DNA of 64,000 nucleotides from NCBI GenBank assembly GCA_026724425.1, contig JAIUCV010000003.1:51152477-51216476 (forward strand), read 5' to 3'. Source of the DNA: Erythrophleum ivorense. Lineage: Eukaryota; Streptophyta; Magnoliopsida; Fabales; Fabaceae. Made by a program: the position numbers and the translations under genes. The stretch's first letter is position 1. Each line of letters starts with the position of its first letter. The notes beneath the pieces were generated by a model that saw nothing but the letters and a program-made list of their open reading frames with translations, was not told where the DNA came from and did no database searches. Of this stretch, positions 26,301-37,537 are shown piece after piece.

Positions 26301-29300
26301 ATGCACCACTTAGGGATTTAAGTACTCACTTAAAAATCTAAGTTAATGTAATTACTCCTAGGCTTAAATGAGTGTTTGAATGAGTTCTTAAGATCATTAG
26401 AAGGCGCATCATATCTATCTTCCATCAAGAAAATAAAGCAAACCCACTTGGTACTCATATGAAGCATGATTTCGGCCTAGGCTAGAAGGAGTACTGAGAG
26501 GAAGTTTTAATTTATTCCAAGCTTAGTTTTGAGTTATGTATGATGGAAGAAGATGAGAGGAAGCCTTAGGAAAATTTTAGAAGCTATAAAAAGTGAGATG
26601 GTATCATAGGTTCCATATTATAGGTTAAAGAAGCAACACTTAGCTAAGATTCTTGAATTGATTGTATGATGGCTCCAAAGGGTTTAAATGGAGTCAAGAA
26701 TCATAAACAGATGGAGAGAATAGAGCCAAGATGATGTTTTTCTTAAGGTTGCTTCATTAAGTGCATTATGGAACCATAAAAGAGCTATATAAATCACCTA
26801 CTTTTCTAGTGAATGTATAGCCTTATAGTTTGATCCAAGAGTATAATTGGCTTTCATATGATGTGTCTAGCCAAGAGAAATAATCTCTACATTCTCGTGT
26901 GTGTGAGGTCGAGGGAGAGGACTCAAAGCTTAAGGAAAAAGTGTGCTTATGTAGCAAAGGTAGCTCTCTCCACCTTCTCTCATGCATAAATGTGTGCTTA
27001 CATTGTCTTTGGATGTGTGTATATGTGTTTTAAGCCATGAAAAGTATTCTAGTATGATTTCATATGCCATGGTACCATGATAATGTTTTGTGCATTCAAA
27101 TGATGTTTTATATGCTTGCCTTGGTTTGCTTAAGTGTGGAGAAGCTAAGAATCCTCTAACTATGGTGAGCATAAGCCAAGAATTCTTAAAATTGTTTGAG
27201 ATAAAGTAAAGAGTCTCCCAAGAGTAAAGTTGACTCCCAAGAGTAAGGTTTAGTCAAAACCTCTTGGAGAAAATAGGTGAGGCAAATCCAAAATCTATAA
27301 GTAAATGGATGAGGCCAATTGTAATACCATATATATCTAACCCCATTCATAGCATTCATAAGCTCCATATCATCATCATGGTCATAAAACAACGATAATG
27401 GATTTAATCGCGTTACGTCATGCTTAAAAATTCACAATTGATGTCACATGGACTGTGTGGGTTCATACCATGCATCCTTATATTTAAATACATCATTACT
27501 ACTCATTTACATCACAAAATATTGCTTATCAACCAAGGAAACCAAAATGGAGCATAAATTGAACTTATTGAATTTCGGCCATATTTGCCTCCATTCTATC
27601 CAAAAGTTTGGAAAATCATAACTAAATCTATAAAAATCTAAATCATGTAATCTTGGTTATTCTGGAAAGCTTGGGATGTATACTTTATGCTAAAAATATT
27701 TACAAGTTATAAAATCCTACAAACAGAGCGTTTGATACATGAAATCATCTGGAGGTCAGACTGGGTCCTGATGTTGTCTCAATTTACTGATATAAACTTC
27801 AAAATTGTCCAATTAATTCCAAAAACTTCCAATTTGAGTGAATGATACCAATCTGGAGAGATGAGGATGTTATCTAGAAGGAAAAATCACTCCAAACTAG
27901 TCCAAGCTCACCCAAGCTCTGAATTTTGATCAAATAGTGACCAAGGTCTAGTTGGATGCCTTACACTAGACTGATACTTTGAAAAATCATATCTCCCTCT
28001 CTTGACATCCAAATGAAGTGATTCTAGTTGTAACAAGTCACTTGTAATCTATAGTTTCTACATATAAAATTTCATGGCAATTGGACTTCATTTGAGACTC
28101 ATGGGAAAGAAAATGATTTCGGACCTAATGTAACAGTGCATCAGACCATTTCAAGAATTTTGGCTAACTTTGAAAATTCATCAAATATTCTCTAGACCTC
28201 CAAAAATTATGCACTTTATCTTTCCAAAAGTCTCTCAACATATTTTAATAGCATGCCAAATCTCAAATTAAGAATAAATCATTTAGCTAAAAAGTGACAT
28301 AGGGTTCTATTTTGGTCACTTTTGGCTCCATATAGGGTACCAAAATTGCTATTCGGCTTCCCTTGGGTGTTGGCACCTTTTGGGCAAGTCTAAAAGCATA
28401 TTTAAGACTTGTGGGAGCTACTTAAATGGTCCCAAACTATTTTCATCTCATTTTGGCCTTTTCACCCTCACTTATACATATTACACCAAGCTTTTCTCAA
28501 ATGCATACATTGGCATAAGCACTCACTTTATGTTCTAAAATACATACACCATACTCATTCATTTATCTATTACATAATATCATTTTTACATTTTTCCAAG
28601 GGGTCATAGACTATTTACAATCATAATATACATCATTAAGTCTCATTGTGAATCAAAAGACAAAAATCAAGCATAAAGGTAGCAATCTTCTTTCTTCAAT
28701 ATGGTTGGCTCCCATTGCCATGTTCAGTTAGTCCACCTTGCATATTAGGACATTTAAGAGGAGGGAGTGAGATTCAAGAATCTCAATAGCTTATCTCCCA
28801 TTCCATCACACATAATATGTGCAAGTAAGTTTTATGAATACACGTTTGAGAAAAATAGAAGTCATGAACATTTAAAATCAAGCTTGGCATAGAAATACAT
28901 CATACAATGCATTCAAGAGCTCACTAAGTATTTGGATTGGCCTCACACTTCTTTCATGGTATTTGGACTTGCCTCACCCATTCTTTGAAATCCTTGGACT
29001 CAACCATACTCTTTGGGAGTTCACTTTGCTTTTGAGAGACTCTTTACTTTCTCCAAACCAAGCTCAAGGGTTTTTAGCTCATCCTCACCATGGGGAAGAG
29101 TTCTTGGCCTCTCCACACTCAAGCAAGCTCAATCACATATCATATATTCATTTGAAAGCATAATGTGGCATCAAGAGTATGGTATATAAGAGCATGCCAG
29201 CATACTTTTCATAACTTGAAAATACACATACACACATTCTAAAACAAGCTAAACACACATCCATACATGAGAGAAGGTGAAGAGAGCTACCTTGTATAAA

Positions 29301-29514
29301 TCTACACACTTTTCTCCTTTGATTTCCCTCATTTGCCTCGGCTATACATCCACAATTTGGTGGAGATGGTTTCTCTTGGCCTAGACATAATTTAAGGGAG
29401 CTAATTAGGTTTATGAAACATATTCTAAAGTATACAATTTGTAACAACCGGAAAAAGAAAAGAAAATAAAAGTGAAAATTTTTGAAGGCTGAAAATTTTC
29501 TAAGTCTGCTAGCT

Positions 29515-29745
29515 ACGGCCTAGCTATAGCGAATGTACCTGTTCGCTATAGCGAGAAATGGGCTAGCTATAGCGAGAATGCCTTCTCGCTATAGCGAAAA
29601 TGCTTCTAGCTATAGCGAGTGCGGGCATTCCATACAAAATCCAGGGAGTAGCTCGCCGTAACGGGAGCTATAGCGAAGGCAGAGGTCTGGGACTTGCACG
29701 ACCTCACCGTAGCGAGGGTTATGGCTCGCTATAGCGAGGGTGAGT
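29515..29745 (+). repeat. TCGCTATAGCGA palindrome array
   Basis: About nine full or one-armed copies lie in 230 bp. Full 12-bp palindromes occur near 29540, 29585 and 29730, alternating with TAGCTATAGCGA forms. Spacing is about 20-40 bp. The motif equals its own reverse complement and has a CpG near each end of a CTATAG core. Confidence 0.85.
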
Positions 29746-30474
29746 CCGGAAAAGCGTAAAAAGAGAAATTTTGACTTTTTAAAAGCTTCCAAACTTTCCT
29801 TTCTCTTAGAACTGACCTAAGCTTCGACCAAGGAGAGAGAAAAGGGCTGTGGAGAGAGAGAGAGACCTAGAGAAGCAAGGAGATCAAGCAAAGAGGTGAG
29901 TAATCTCTAGATTTCCCTAGCTTTTCTCCTTAGCATGTTGTTCTCCTCCTTGTGCCCTCTCTTTCTATGGTTTTAGAAGTTAATTTGGGTTTGGTTCAAA
30001 AGAGGGAAGTGGGAAAACTACTCTAGAAGAAGGGTAGAACTCATATATCTTCATTTCTTCTTCCTTGCTTTCTTCTTTGAGAGCCTGAGAGAGGAAGGAG
30101 AGTGAGTAGAGTTCTAGAGGGAGAATCCCTAGCTTCTTACATGGGTAGTGAGGGTTTAATTCGATGAAGAGCCTCTTTTAGCTTTGTGAGAGTTATTTAA
30201 GCTATGAGAGAATGATTTGGTGCTCTTTATTGTGCCTAGGCTCAAAGGAAGTAACTCCATCTAGTTGTGAGTGTGAAATCAAGAAGGGAGAAGATAAATT
30301 AAAAGGGAAGACTTGTGTTATCCGATAAGGTAGCTCTCTACTCTTTTTTTGTTGCATTCTTGGATGTGTAATAGTCATTGTATGTTGGTGTATGTGCTTG
30401 TATGATGAGATATGCCATTCGATATTGCCTTGATGCATTGGTACCAATATGCTTTTGATATGAATTGTGAAAAT

Positions 30475-30605
30475 TGCTCGGGTGAGGTGGTGCCGAAAGT
30501 CCCTTGAGACGGGTGAGGTGGAGCCAAAAGTTCCTAAACCAAGGGTGAGGCCGATCCAAAAGTCCCAAAGCTTTGGTGAGGCTAGACCGAAAGTCCCTAG
30601 AGCTT
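30475..30605 (+). repeat. Four-unit GTGAGG...CCAAAAGTCC tandem minirepeat
   Basis: Four units of about 32 bp: GGTGAGGTGGTGCCGAAAGTCC, then three variants with GAGCCAAAAGTTCC, CGATCCAAAAGTCC and TAGACCGAAAGTCC. It is homologous to the arrays at 12.65 kb and 50.76 kb and occupies the same relative place in the LTR. Confidence 0.75.
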
Positions 30606-33600
30606 AGTCTTGGCATTGACATGATATTCATGGCATGAAACACATTTGTTGTGTTATTGTGACTTGTGTGCATGCTGGACTAGTTTATATGCCTTGATTG
30701 CATCTTAAATGAGTATGAGCTATTGAGATTCCCCCGAATCTCACCCCCTTCCCTCTCCCATCTTAATATCCAGGTGGAGTTCAAGGAGAGTCAAGCATAC
30801 CTCATGGAGCCTAGTAGAGTATAGTTAAAGAAATGTATAGTTCTTTTGATGTATAAGGTGCCAAAATGAATATGCACCTATTATTTTTGAGTTGTGAATG
30901 TGGGAGCACATGTAAATATATGTATAGATGATGTATGGATTGTTTAAAGAGCCAAAGTAATGAGAATGTAGAATTTGGCCCTTTTGTGGCTTACATGTGC
31001 TAGTGTATTATGTTCCGTAGCATAGTGAGTTTGAGTTGTGTATGGATATGGATCACTTGAATAATTCATATATGCTATGTTTGTACTTTCAAACTTGCCC
31101 AAAAGAGATTAGAGCATGTGGGAGGTCATGTAGACTCATTTTGAACCACATGGGGTGCCAAAACTGCCCATTGGGTGAGCTCCGTCAAAGTATGACCGGA
31201 TGAGCTCTTCTTGTTATGAAATTTGGCATGCCTCTAGAGTCTATTGAGAGCTTCTTGAGAAGATAAAGTGGGTAATATTTGGAGGTCTAGAGAATATTTG
31301 CCGAATTGTTGAAGTTGGGAAATTTCAATGGTTTGGTCATGGTACTGTGCATTAAGTCCGAAAATGGAACCATGTCATTCATAGACCAAATGGTGTCCAA
31401 TTGTCATGATATTTTGTGAGCATAAACTAGATATCCACAGTGACCTATACCAACTAGAAGCACCTTAATTGGATGTCTGTAGAGAGAGAAACGACTTGCT
31501 GAAGTTCTGTATCAGCATCAGGGAAGTTTTTGACCTTCATTACTGTTCTATCGGTTTTCGAGGTCCAAGAACTCCTGAACTAATCTAGACTTATTTTTCT
31601 CCTCTATTTAACACCTGTAGCTTTCCAAATTGGTATAGATTTCCCAAATTGGATTTTTTTGGAATTAATTACGAATTTTCAAATTTCATGACAGTAAACT
31701 GCACCAGTATCAGGGACAGCCGAACCTCTGCGTCTTTTTCGATGTCAAAGATAGTCCAGACGTTGAGATTGTAGTTGGGAGTTATTTTTAGTATGAATTT
31801 AACATCCCAATATTTCTAGAGAGCTATGATTTGCTTGATTCTCATTTTTCTAGAATTAGGTATGATTTTCCAAAGTTGGAGCCAGAAATCTGACTTATGG
31901 GCTCATTTGAGAAAATGCAATTTCTTGGTTTTTGACTTCTTACCCGTGGTTTGTGAGTTGTTTGAGACTATGTACAAGTCTTATAAATGGTGTTTGAGTA
32001 AAGAACATGAATGATGGGTTCACGGGACCCACGAGGCAAAATATGACCGGTTAAACCCTGACTTAAAGTAGTAAAATACCACGATTTCGGTCATTTTCCT
32101 GGGAAATCATATGGAATCAAGCCTAGAGGGAGATAAACTGGAGTGTAGTCAGTAAGGTGTTATACAATTTACTTAACCCTAAATTACTCTATAGGCTTCA
32201 TTATGGTCCATATTGGTACCTAATGAAGCAACACTCCTCAAATAACTTCTAGGCCTTATTCTTTCTTTTCAATTATGATTCTTGACTCCTTTTAAGCCTC
32301 TTGGAGCCACCACACTATTAAAACAAAAGGCCTAGTACTATATTGCTTCTTTAGGTCATAATATGGAACCTATGACCTCAATTCACTTTCCTTGAGTTCT
32401 AAATTTTCCCAAGGCCTCTACTCATCTTTATTTATCAATTGTGACTCAAGAATAGTCTTAGAAAAATTTAAAACTCTCCCTAACTATGCCATCCCTACTT
32501 GGCTGAAACCTAGAGCATAAATGGGATTTAATGGCTTCTTGATTTTTCCTTGATGGGGGAACCATTTAGGGAGGTTGTTAAGAGTTGTAGGAGGTCAAGG
32601 AAACACTTAAATAGCCAAGAGAACTTATGAATTAAATCAGTTTTTACAATCCCTTTAAGTGCTCTACACTTTTTTAACTTCTGGGTTTATGACTTTCAAT
32701 GGGTTTTATTTGTTTTCATGGAGGAAGAGGCATATGGGGGACCTTTTAAGGATCTTAGGAGCACATTTAAATATTCATTTAAGCTTAAGAATATTTATGT
32801 TAAATCATATTTGCAAGGGAGCATTTGGATCCCTAATGGTTCCATCTTGTTTCCTAATGCCCATTTCTTAATTCTATTAGTTCATTCTTAATACTTGCTA
32901 TCTAAACCTCTAATCCCTCCATGAATTGGATAGAACACAACCCCTAAAGAGTGGGCTCTTGGCTGGATGAAATGGACAAGGGTGAGGGGGAAGAAAAGGC
33001 TACCAAAGGATGGAGAATTTACTTTGTTTTCTTAGTTCCTTTGGCTTGTTCTTCACTTTGGTTGGACACTCCTCCACAAACACAAAAATTTCCTCCTGGG
33101 TCTAGCCCAAAAATAGCAGTAAAAACTTAAAGAAAATCATGGAAAAGAAGAGGGAAGGAAGGAGAAGAGAGTTGGTGAAAGGAAAGGCTTGAAAAACAAA
33201 AAATTCCTTACCAAAATCTTGGCTTTTTCTTCTTCTTTTCCCTTGCTATTGGTGTGCCTAAGAGGGCTGGACAATTTCTCTGAAATCAGGTATAAGAGAG
33301 TCGGTTAAAGGGAGGAGAGTAGGGACGTGTCTTTAAAAAAGGGTGTGGAAGCTTCATTTTGCCATTTATTTCCACTTTTGCCATTTGTTCGTGCATTTTT
33401 GTTTCTCTTTTATTTTAGCTCCTTTTTGAGAACTGCCTTTTCCAATATAAAATTTAGATTCCCAATTTAGTAAAATGCCTTTGGAATCACTCAAATCGGA
33501 GCTAAAACCTTCCTGAATGAATCAGTCAAAGTTCGGGTCAACCAACGTTGGAAAGAGTACACCGGAAGGGTTTTACCAGTCTCGGGGCTTCCCATGGTTT

Positions 33601-35931
33601 TTGGGGCCTCTGAAAACCCTGGGCAACTCAAAATTTTTATTTAAAAGTCCTCCTAGGAGCTTTTCCAAAATTGCACCTATTTACAAAAATGCCACTGGCC
33701 TTTCGGCAAATTTTTCGAATCACTCCACCCCTGGTTTTTGGGCAACTCAAGGCTCAAATCCTCATTTCTATTATTTAAAATTTTATCCAAATTTCATTTA
33801 GCCTTGAATCACTTATCTCAGGAAGCTTGCTTTTCAAATCGGCCCATGTCGGTGTTTTTACAATGTACCGGGTGTTACACTAATCCACTTACTTGGCAAG
33901 CCTATGTATGTTATAGATGACTTATTCAAATGCCAAGGGTGTTTCATGAATGCTTACACATTTTAATATGCCCATGCATGCATTTTCAAGACTTGTATTG
34001 CATTCTTTATATGTGATTGAAAGGGATATGAGCTATTAGGATTATTTGAATCTCATCCCCTCCTCTGTAATGTCTTAACATGTTGGGTGAAGCAATTGAT
34101 TAAGGTAATGGAAGCCACCAAGCCTAGAAAAAGGAGATTGGCATTAAAGTGTATGAAAATGCCTAGTTTTGTCTCTTTTGTAGCCCTAAACATTGCATAT
34201 GATGTAATCCCTTCATGAAATTGTTATGTAATCATTTGAACATTCATAAATACCCATATATTTGATGTATGAATGAGGTTTGATGCTAGATAAATGATAA
34301 TGTAGTTTTGGATATTGAATGGCAAGAGAAAGTGTATGAAATCTTGTGTATGGCATGGGGTGAGAGAGTAAGTTTTTGATTTCTGGGTTTATGCACATTT
34401 GAGACAAGTTTAAAGGGCAATTTTGGTACATTCCCACATGCTTAAGTGGTCATAGCTACCTTAGAACTTGAAATGGACCATTTGGACCCCTTTAATGACA
34501 CAAAATGAGCCATTATGCAACTCAATGTCAAGATCTTGCCAAATGAATGAATTTTCCCCGTAAAATTTGACATAGATGTAGTTCTTATCTAGAGCTTTTT
34601 GGGAAGCTAAAGACTAGATTATTTGGATCTCTGTGGAATTAATTATGAATTTCCAAAGTTGGCATTTTTTTGTTGAAGTAATGCAAACACTATCCATATG
34701 GTTAAAAAATTGTGTTGTGTCATTCGTGGGTCAAATGATGTCCAATATTTATAAAATTTTACAGTCATAAATTAGACATGATAAGCTTTCTATGGCCACT
34801 AAGATCACCCCAATTGGACCTCTGAGCAAGGCAATATGAATTTTTGAAGTTGGAGGTCAGTATTAGTAATAATAGTCGACTTCTGGTACTGTTCCACCAA
34901 TTTCTAGTGACTAGCAGCCTCTGTTGTAGCATGAATTTATTTTTAACATAAAATATATATCTATAGCTTTCCATAATAGTATAGTGTACCTACATTTTAT
35001 TTTTCAAGAATTAGTGATGGTTTTTCAAAATTTAGGCATAGAATTTGGAAATCCTATCCAAGGCTACACACTATGTTTTTGAGTATATCATCCTTTTGCT
35101 TGAGGTATAGACCATTTCTTGAGCTTGTTATGAGTTGTATTTTTGTATTTAAATATAAGAATGAGATGGAAGAGTCCATATGGCCCACGGGACCCTGAAA
35201 GAAAAATTTACCAATGACAAAATGCAACTTTATTCATAATTTCCAATGCCAATATGTTGCTTCATATAGAACTAGCATGAGACAAGGCATGGAAATTGCA
35301 TGAGTTGAGTGTTATAATTATGGTGTCACACTTATCTTTAGAATCAAATAAAACTTTCCCTAGGTACTTGTTCTTCTCCTTGGCCGAAACAAGTAGCAAG
35401 CAAGGAGCCTATGGAGTTTCATTAAATTTCCTAAGGGTTTTGGCATCCATGAAGCTTTTTAGACCTCTTATAGACTCATACATACTCTTACATAAGCTAA
35501 ATTATCATTAAAAAACTTTAAAAATTCTTAAGTGCAACAAGAACTCTAAGTAACATAACTTGATTTCTAAACCTTTTTTTTTAGTTCTAATTGCATATTC
35601 TTGTTTCTTATGCCTCAAAACCCTTAATTCCATCACGTTTTAGCCAAATTTATTTTCTCTCTCTAGTTTCTCTCTCTAGGCCTAATATGGAAGCCATTGA
35701 AATTTAAAGAAAAACAAGTCTTTCTATTGCATAATATACCTCACTTGAAAGCTTGCCAAATGGGGATTCTCTTGCTATATTTAGTTACTTCAAACTCCCA
35801 CTCCTTTTCAAGAGGTTAGCCACCAAAATGATCCTTTCAAGGAACCAAAGCCATCAATGGAAAGAGCTCAAAGAGTAGAAGAAACTTTCAAACTAGCTTG
35901 TAGTAAAATTGTGCGTAGTTTCTTACCAATA

Positions 35932-37055
35932 TGTGATATTTCAATATTATTATATTTTATATTCTTCATATTTAGTTTTAATAAATTATTATGGGTAATT
36001 TGATGACTTTGGACTTATTTTATATTAAGTGGGTTTAATTTAGATTAATGCAATTTAATTGCATTTTATTATATTTATCCAACAGATGCCCAATTATTTT
36101 GTAATTGTATTTTGTAAGATAGAAGATTCTTAAAAGGATTGGGTTAAAAGACTCCTATAAGATTTGAATATTATCTTATTAAGTCCTAAAAGGATTTGGA
36201 TATTATTTCAAGATTAGATTAAAAATTTGTATTAGATTTCCTTTAGGAGAAGGCAATTTCGCCTATTTAAAGAAGGAGATGACGTCACCATAGAACACAT
36301 TCCACCTTTTTTACTTCTTATTCTTGTTTTCATATTCTTCCATGCCTTTCTAATTTTCTTCGTGATCAATCTGAAGTCTAAACCTAATAGGGAACTTGAG
36401 TCTATGTTTGTATAGAACTCTGGTTTGAATCTTGATTTCAGAATGTATTTCATTTTTATTCTTTTTGTTTTCATGTAATTATTATCATTCTGGCTAGGTG
36501 ATTTTTGTTAGATGAATTCTAATTCATTTGATTTATCTGAGAATATGTTTTGATTCAATCAGTTGATTAATCAATTAAACTCATTCTGAACCATGTTAGG
36601 ATTCTGCATGTGTCTTTGGTCAAGTGCAAAATATTTTGGCTTCATATTGTTAACAGAAGTATGGTTGCATTCTGATTAGCAATACAAACTAATTAAAATC
36701 CTGAATGATAGTTTAGGAACATTAATTGAAATAACTAAAAGATTAAAAATCAAACCAGAGGTATTTTTAGGTGACAAGGATAGAGAACTATTAGGGGAAG
36801 AATTTTAGATTGGTTACACATCATTTTGATTGAATTTTGTTTTGTTTTATTTTTGCTCATTGATTTATTATTCGGTTTAATTAATGTGACTTCATATTCG
36901 AACCTCTAATCATCATAATTATAGTTTTGTCATTCCTAAAAAAAATTGATTCGAGTAAAGCTCCATGAAAGATGACCTGGTAGGCATTATACTACAAACT
37001 AACAAAAATCACTATTATTGACCAGTTCAACAACTACGAGTGAACATAAATTTCA
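35932..37055 (+). mobile_element. 5' LTR of the Athila-like element
   Basis: Starts TGTGATATTTCAATATT; the end is estimated at TTTCA (37055), about 12 bp before the PBS. It is AT-rich, with a TATTTAAA box at about 36264 and a perfect TGACGTCA palindrome (a bZIP-type site) at 36290. It differs from the other Athila-type LTRs here, which start TGATAA. The matching 3' LTR is absent, so both limits are inferred. Confidence 0.6.
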
Positions 37056-37067
37056 TTACCAAGATTT

Positions 37068-37085
37068 TGGCACTGTTGCTAAGAA
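37068..37085 (+). other. Primer-binding site resembling tRNA-Asp
   Basis: TGGCACTGTTGCTAAGAAG is a decayed form of TGGCGCCGTTGCCGGGGA, the complement of the 3' end of plant tRNA-Asp. This is the primer used by Athila/Tat elements. It sits 0.4 kb before the first gag residues. Confidence 0.7.
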
Positions 37086-37453
37086 GCCAACTAATCATAA
37101 TCAATTAGAATAAGAAATTTCTTAATTTTAATTTTGATTTTAGCATCTTTACGTAGTGTTAGTGGCCAATTGTTAGTGTTTTATGGTATTCTACAACTGT
37201 TCTGAGCAATACCGGTATAAGGGGTGACTAACTTTGATTAAGCTAAAACTTGGTATATAGGTTTTAGGTGTTGTGAGAAATCAAAGTCATAGTTATACTA
37301 TAGGCTAAGCAACTTTTTGGCCAAATTCTATCATTTAGACCATTTTTTGCATTGATCTTTTGCAATTTTTTTGAATTTATTTTGATTTCTCTTGATAAAT
37401 TTTGGGTTTTTTCTTTTATTTTAATTCATTCTTGGTGTATACCAAGATCCTCC

Positions 37454-37537
37454 AATAGAGATTTGATTGAGTTTGATCTAGAGATTGATAGGAGTTTTCA
37501 TACATAACTTAGAAACCATAAAATTAAAGAAGCTATA
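37454..37537 (+). pseudogene. gag: gag N-terminal fragment (Athila-like)
   Basis: The frame reads NRDLIEFDLEIDRSFHT, one stop, LRNHKIKEAI, like the start of Athila-type gag (an EFDPEIERTF-type motif). It is cut at 37537 by the non-autonomous element and continues at 47409. Gag is the structural protein that packages the element RNA. One stop in this short piece already shows it is dead. Confidence 0.6.

Larger units (their letters stand above)
29440..32164 (+). mobile_element. Palindrome-type solo LTR (plus strand)
   Basis: It starts TGTAACAACCGG and ends AAGGTGTTATA, 2725 bp, with a perfect target duplication CAATT (29435-29439 and 32165-32169). Its first ~310 bp carry the TCGCTATAGCGA array, followed by a purine-rich leader with GAGAGAGAGAG and a splice-donor-like AGAGGTGAGTAATC. 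The downstream part matches the Tekay-like LTRs. It is very similar to 49692-52443, so both are probably recent. No internal region is left. Confidence 0.92.
27320..33879 (-). mobile_element. Minus-strand Tekay-like solo LTR, itself hosting a plus LTR
   Basis: The left end is TGTAATACCATATATATC and the right end CCGGGTGTTACA. The target duplication is CCAAT on the left and CTAAT on the right (4 of 5). Net length without the nested copy is about 3.83 kb. It is the second level of a four-level stack: 19198 host, then 25219, then this LTR, then 29440. Confidence 0.88.
25219..35330 (+). mobile_element. Plus-strand Tekay-like solo LTR, split by a minus LTR
   Basis: The start TATAATATCTAATTC (TG mutated to TA) and the end TATGGTGTCACA are flanked by a perfect target duplication CTTAT (25214-25218 and 35331-35335). 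After removing the insertion at 27320-33879 and its duplication, about 3.55 kb remain. The two halves join cleanly: GATGAGGCCAAT at 27319 resumes as CTAATCCACTTACTTGG at 33880. Confidence 0.9.
19198..35931 (-). mobile_element. Truncated minus-strand Tekay-like LTR hosting two nested LTR stacks
   Basis: The left end reads TGTCACACCATA, matching the family's minus-strand end TGTAACACCATA. Host LTR sequence is seen at 19198-19722, 23388-25218 and 35336-35931. It then stops at the start of the Athila-like LTR (35932), close to the motif TTCTTACCAA that in sister copies continues into CTTTTTC. Its true right end and target duplication are not present in the window. Confidence 0.7.

Noticed and set aside
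29515..29745. Regularly spaced palindromes looked like a CRISPR-type array
   Set aside because: Repeats are only 12 bp and imperfect, spacers are conserved between copies, the array sits inside an LTR with a target duplication, and the genome is a plant.
37068..37085. Possible tRNA remnant
   Set aside because: Only the 3' tRNA-Asp complement is present, directly after an LTR; it is a primer-binding site.
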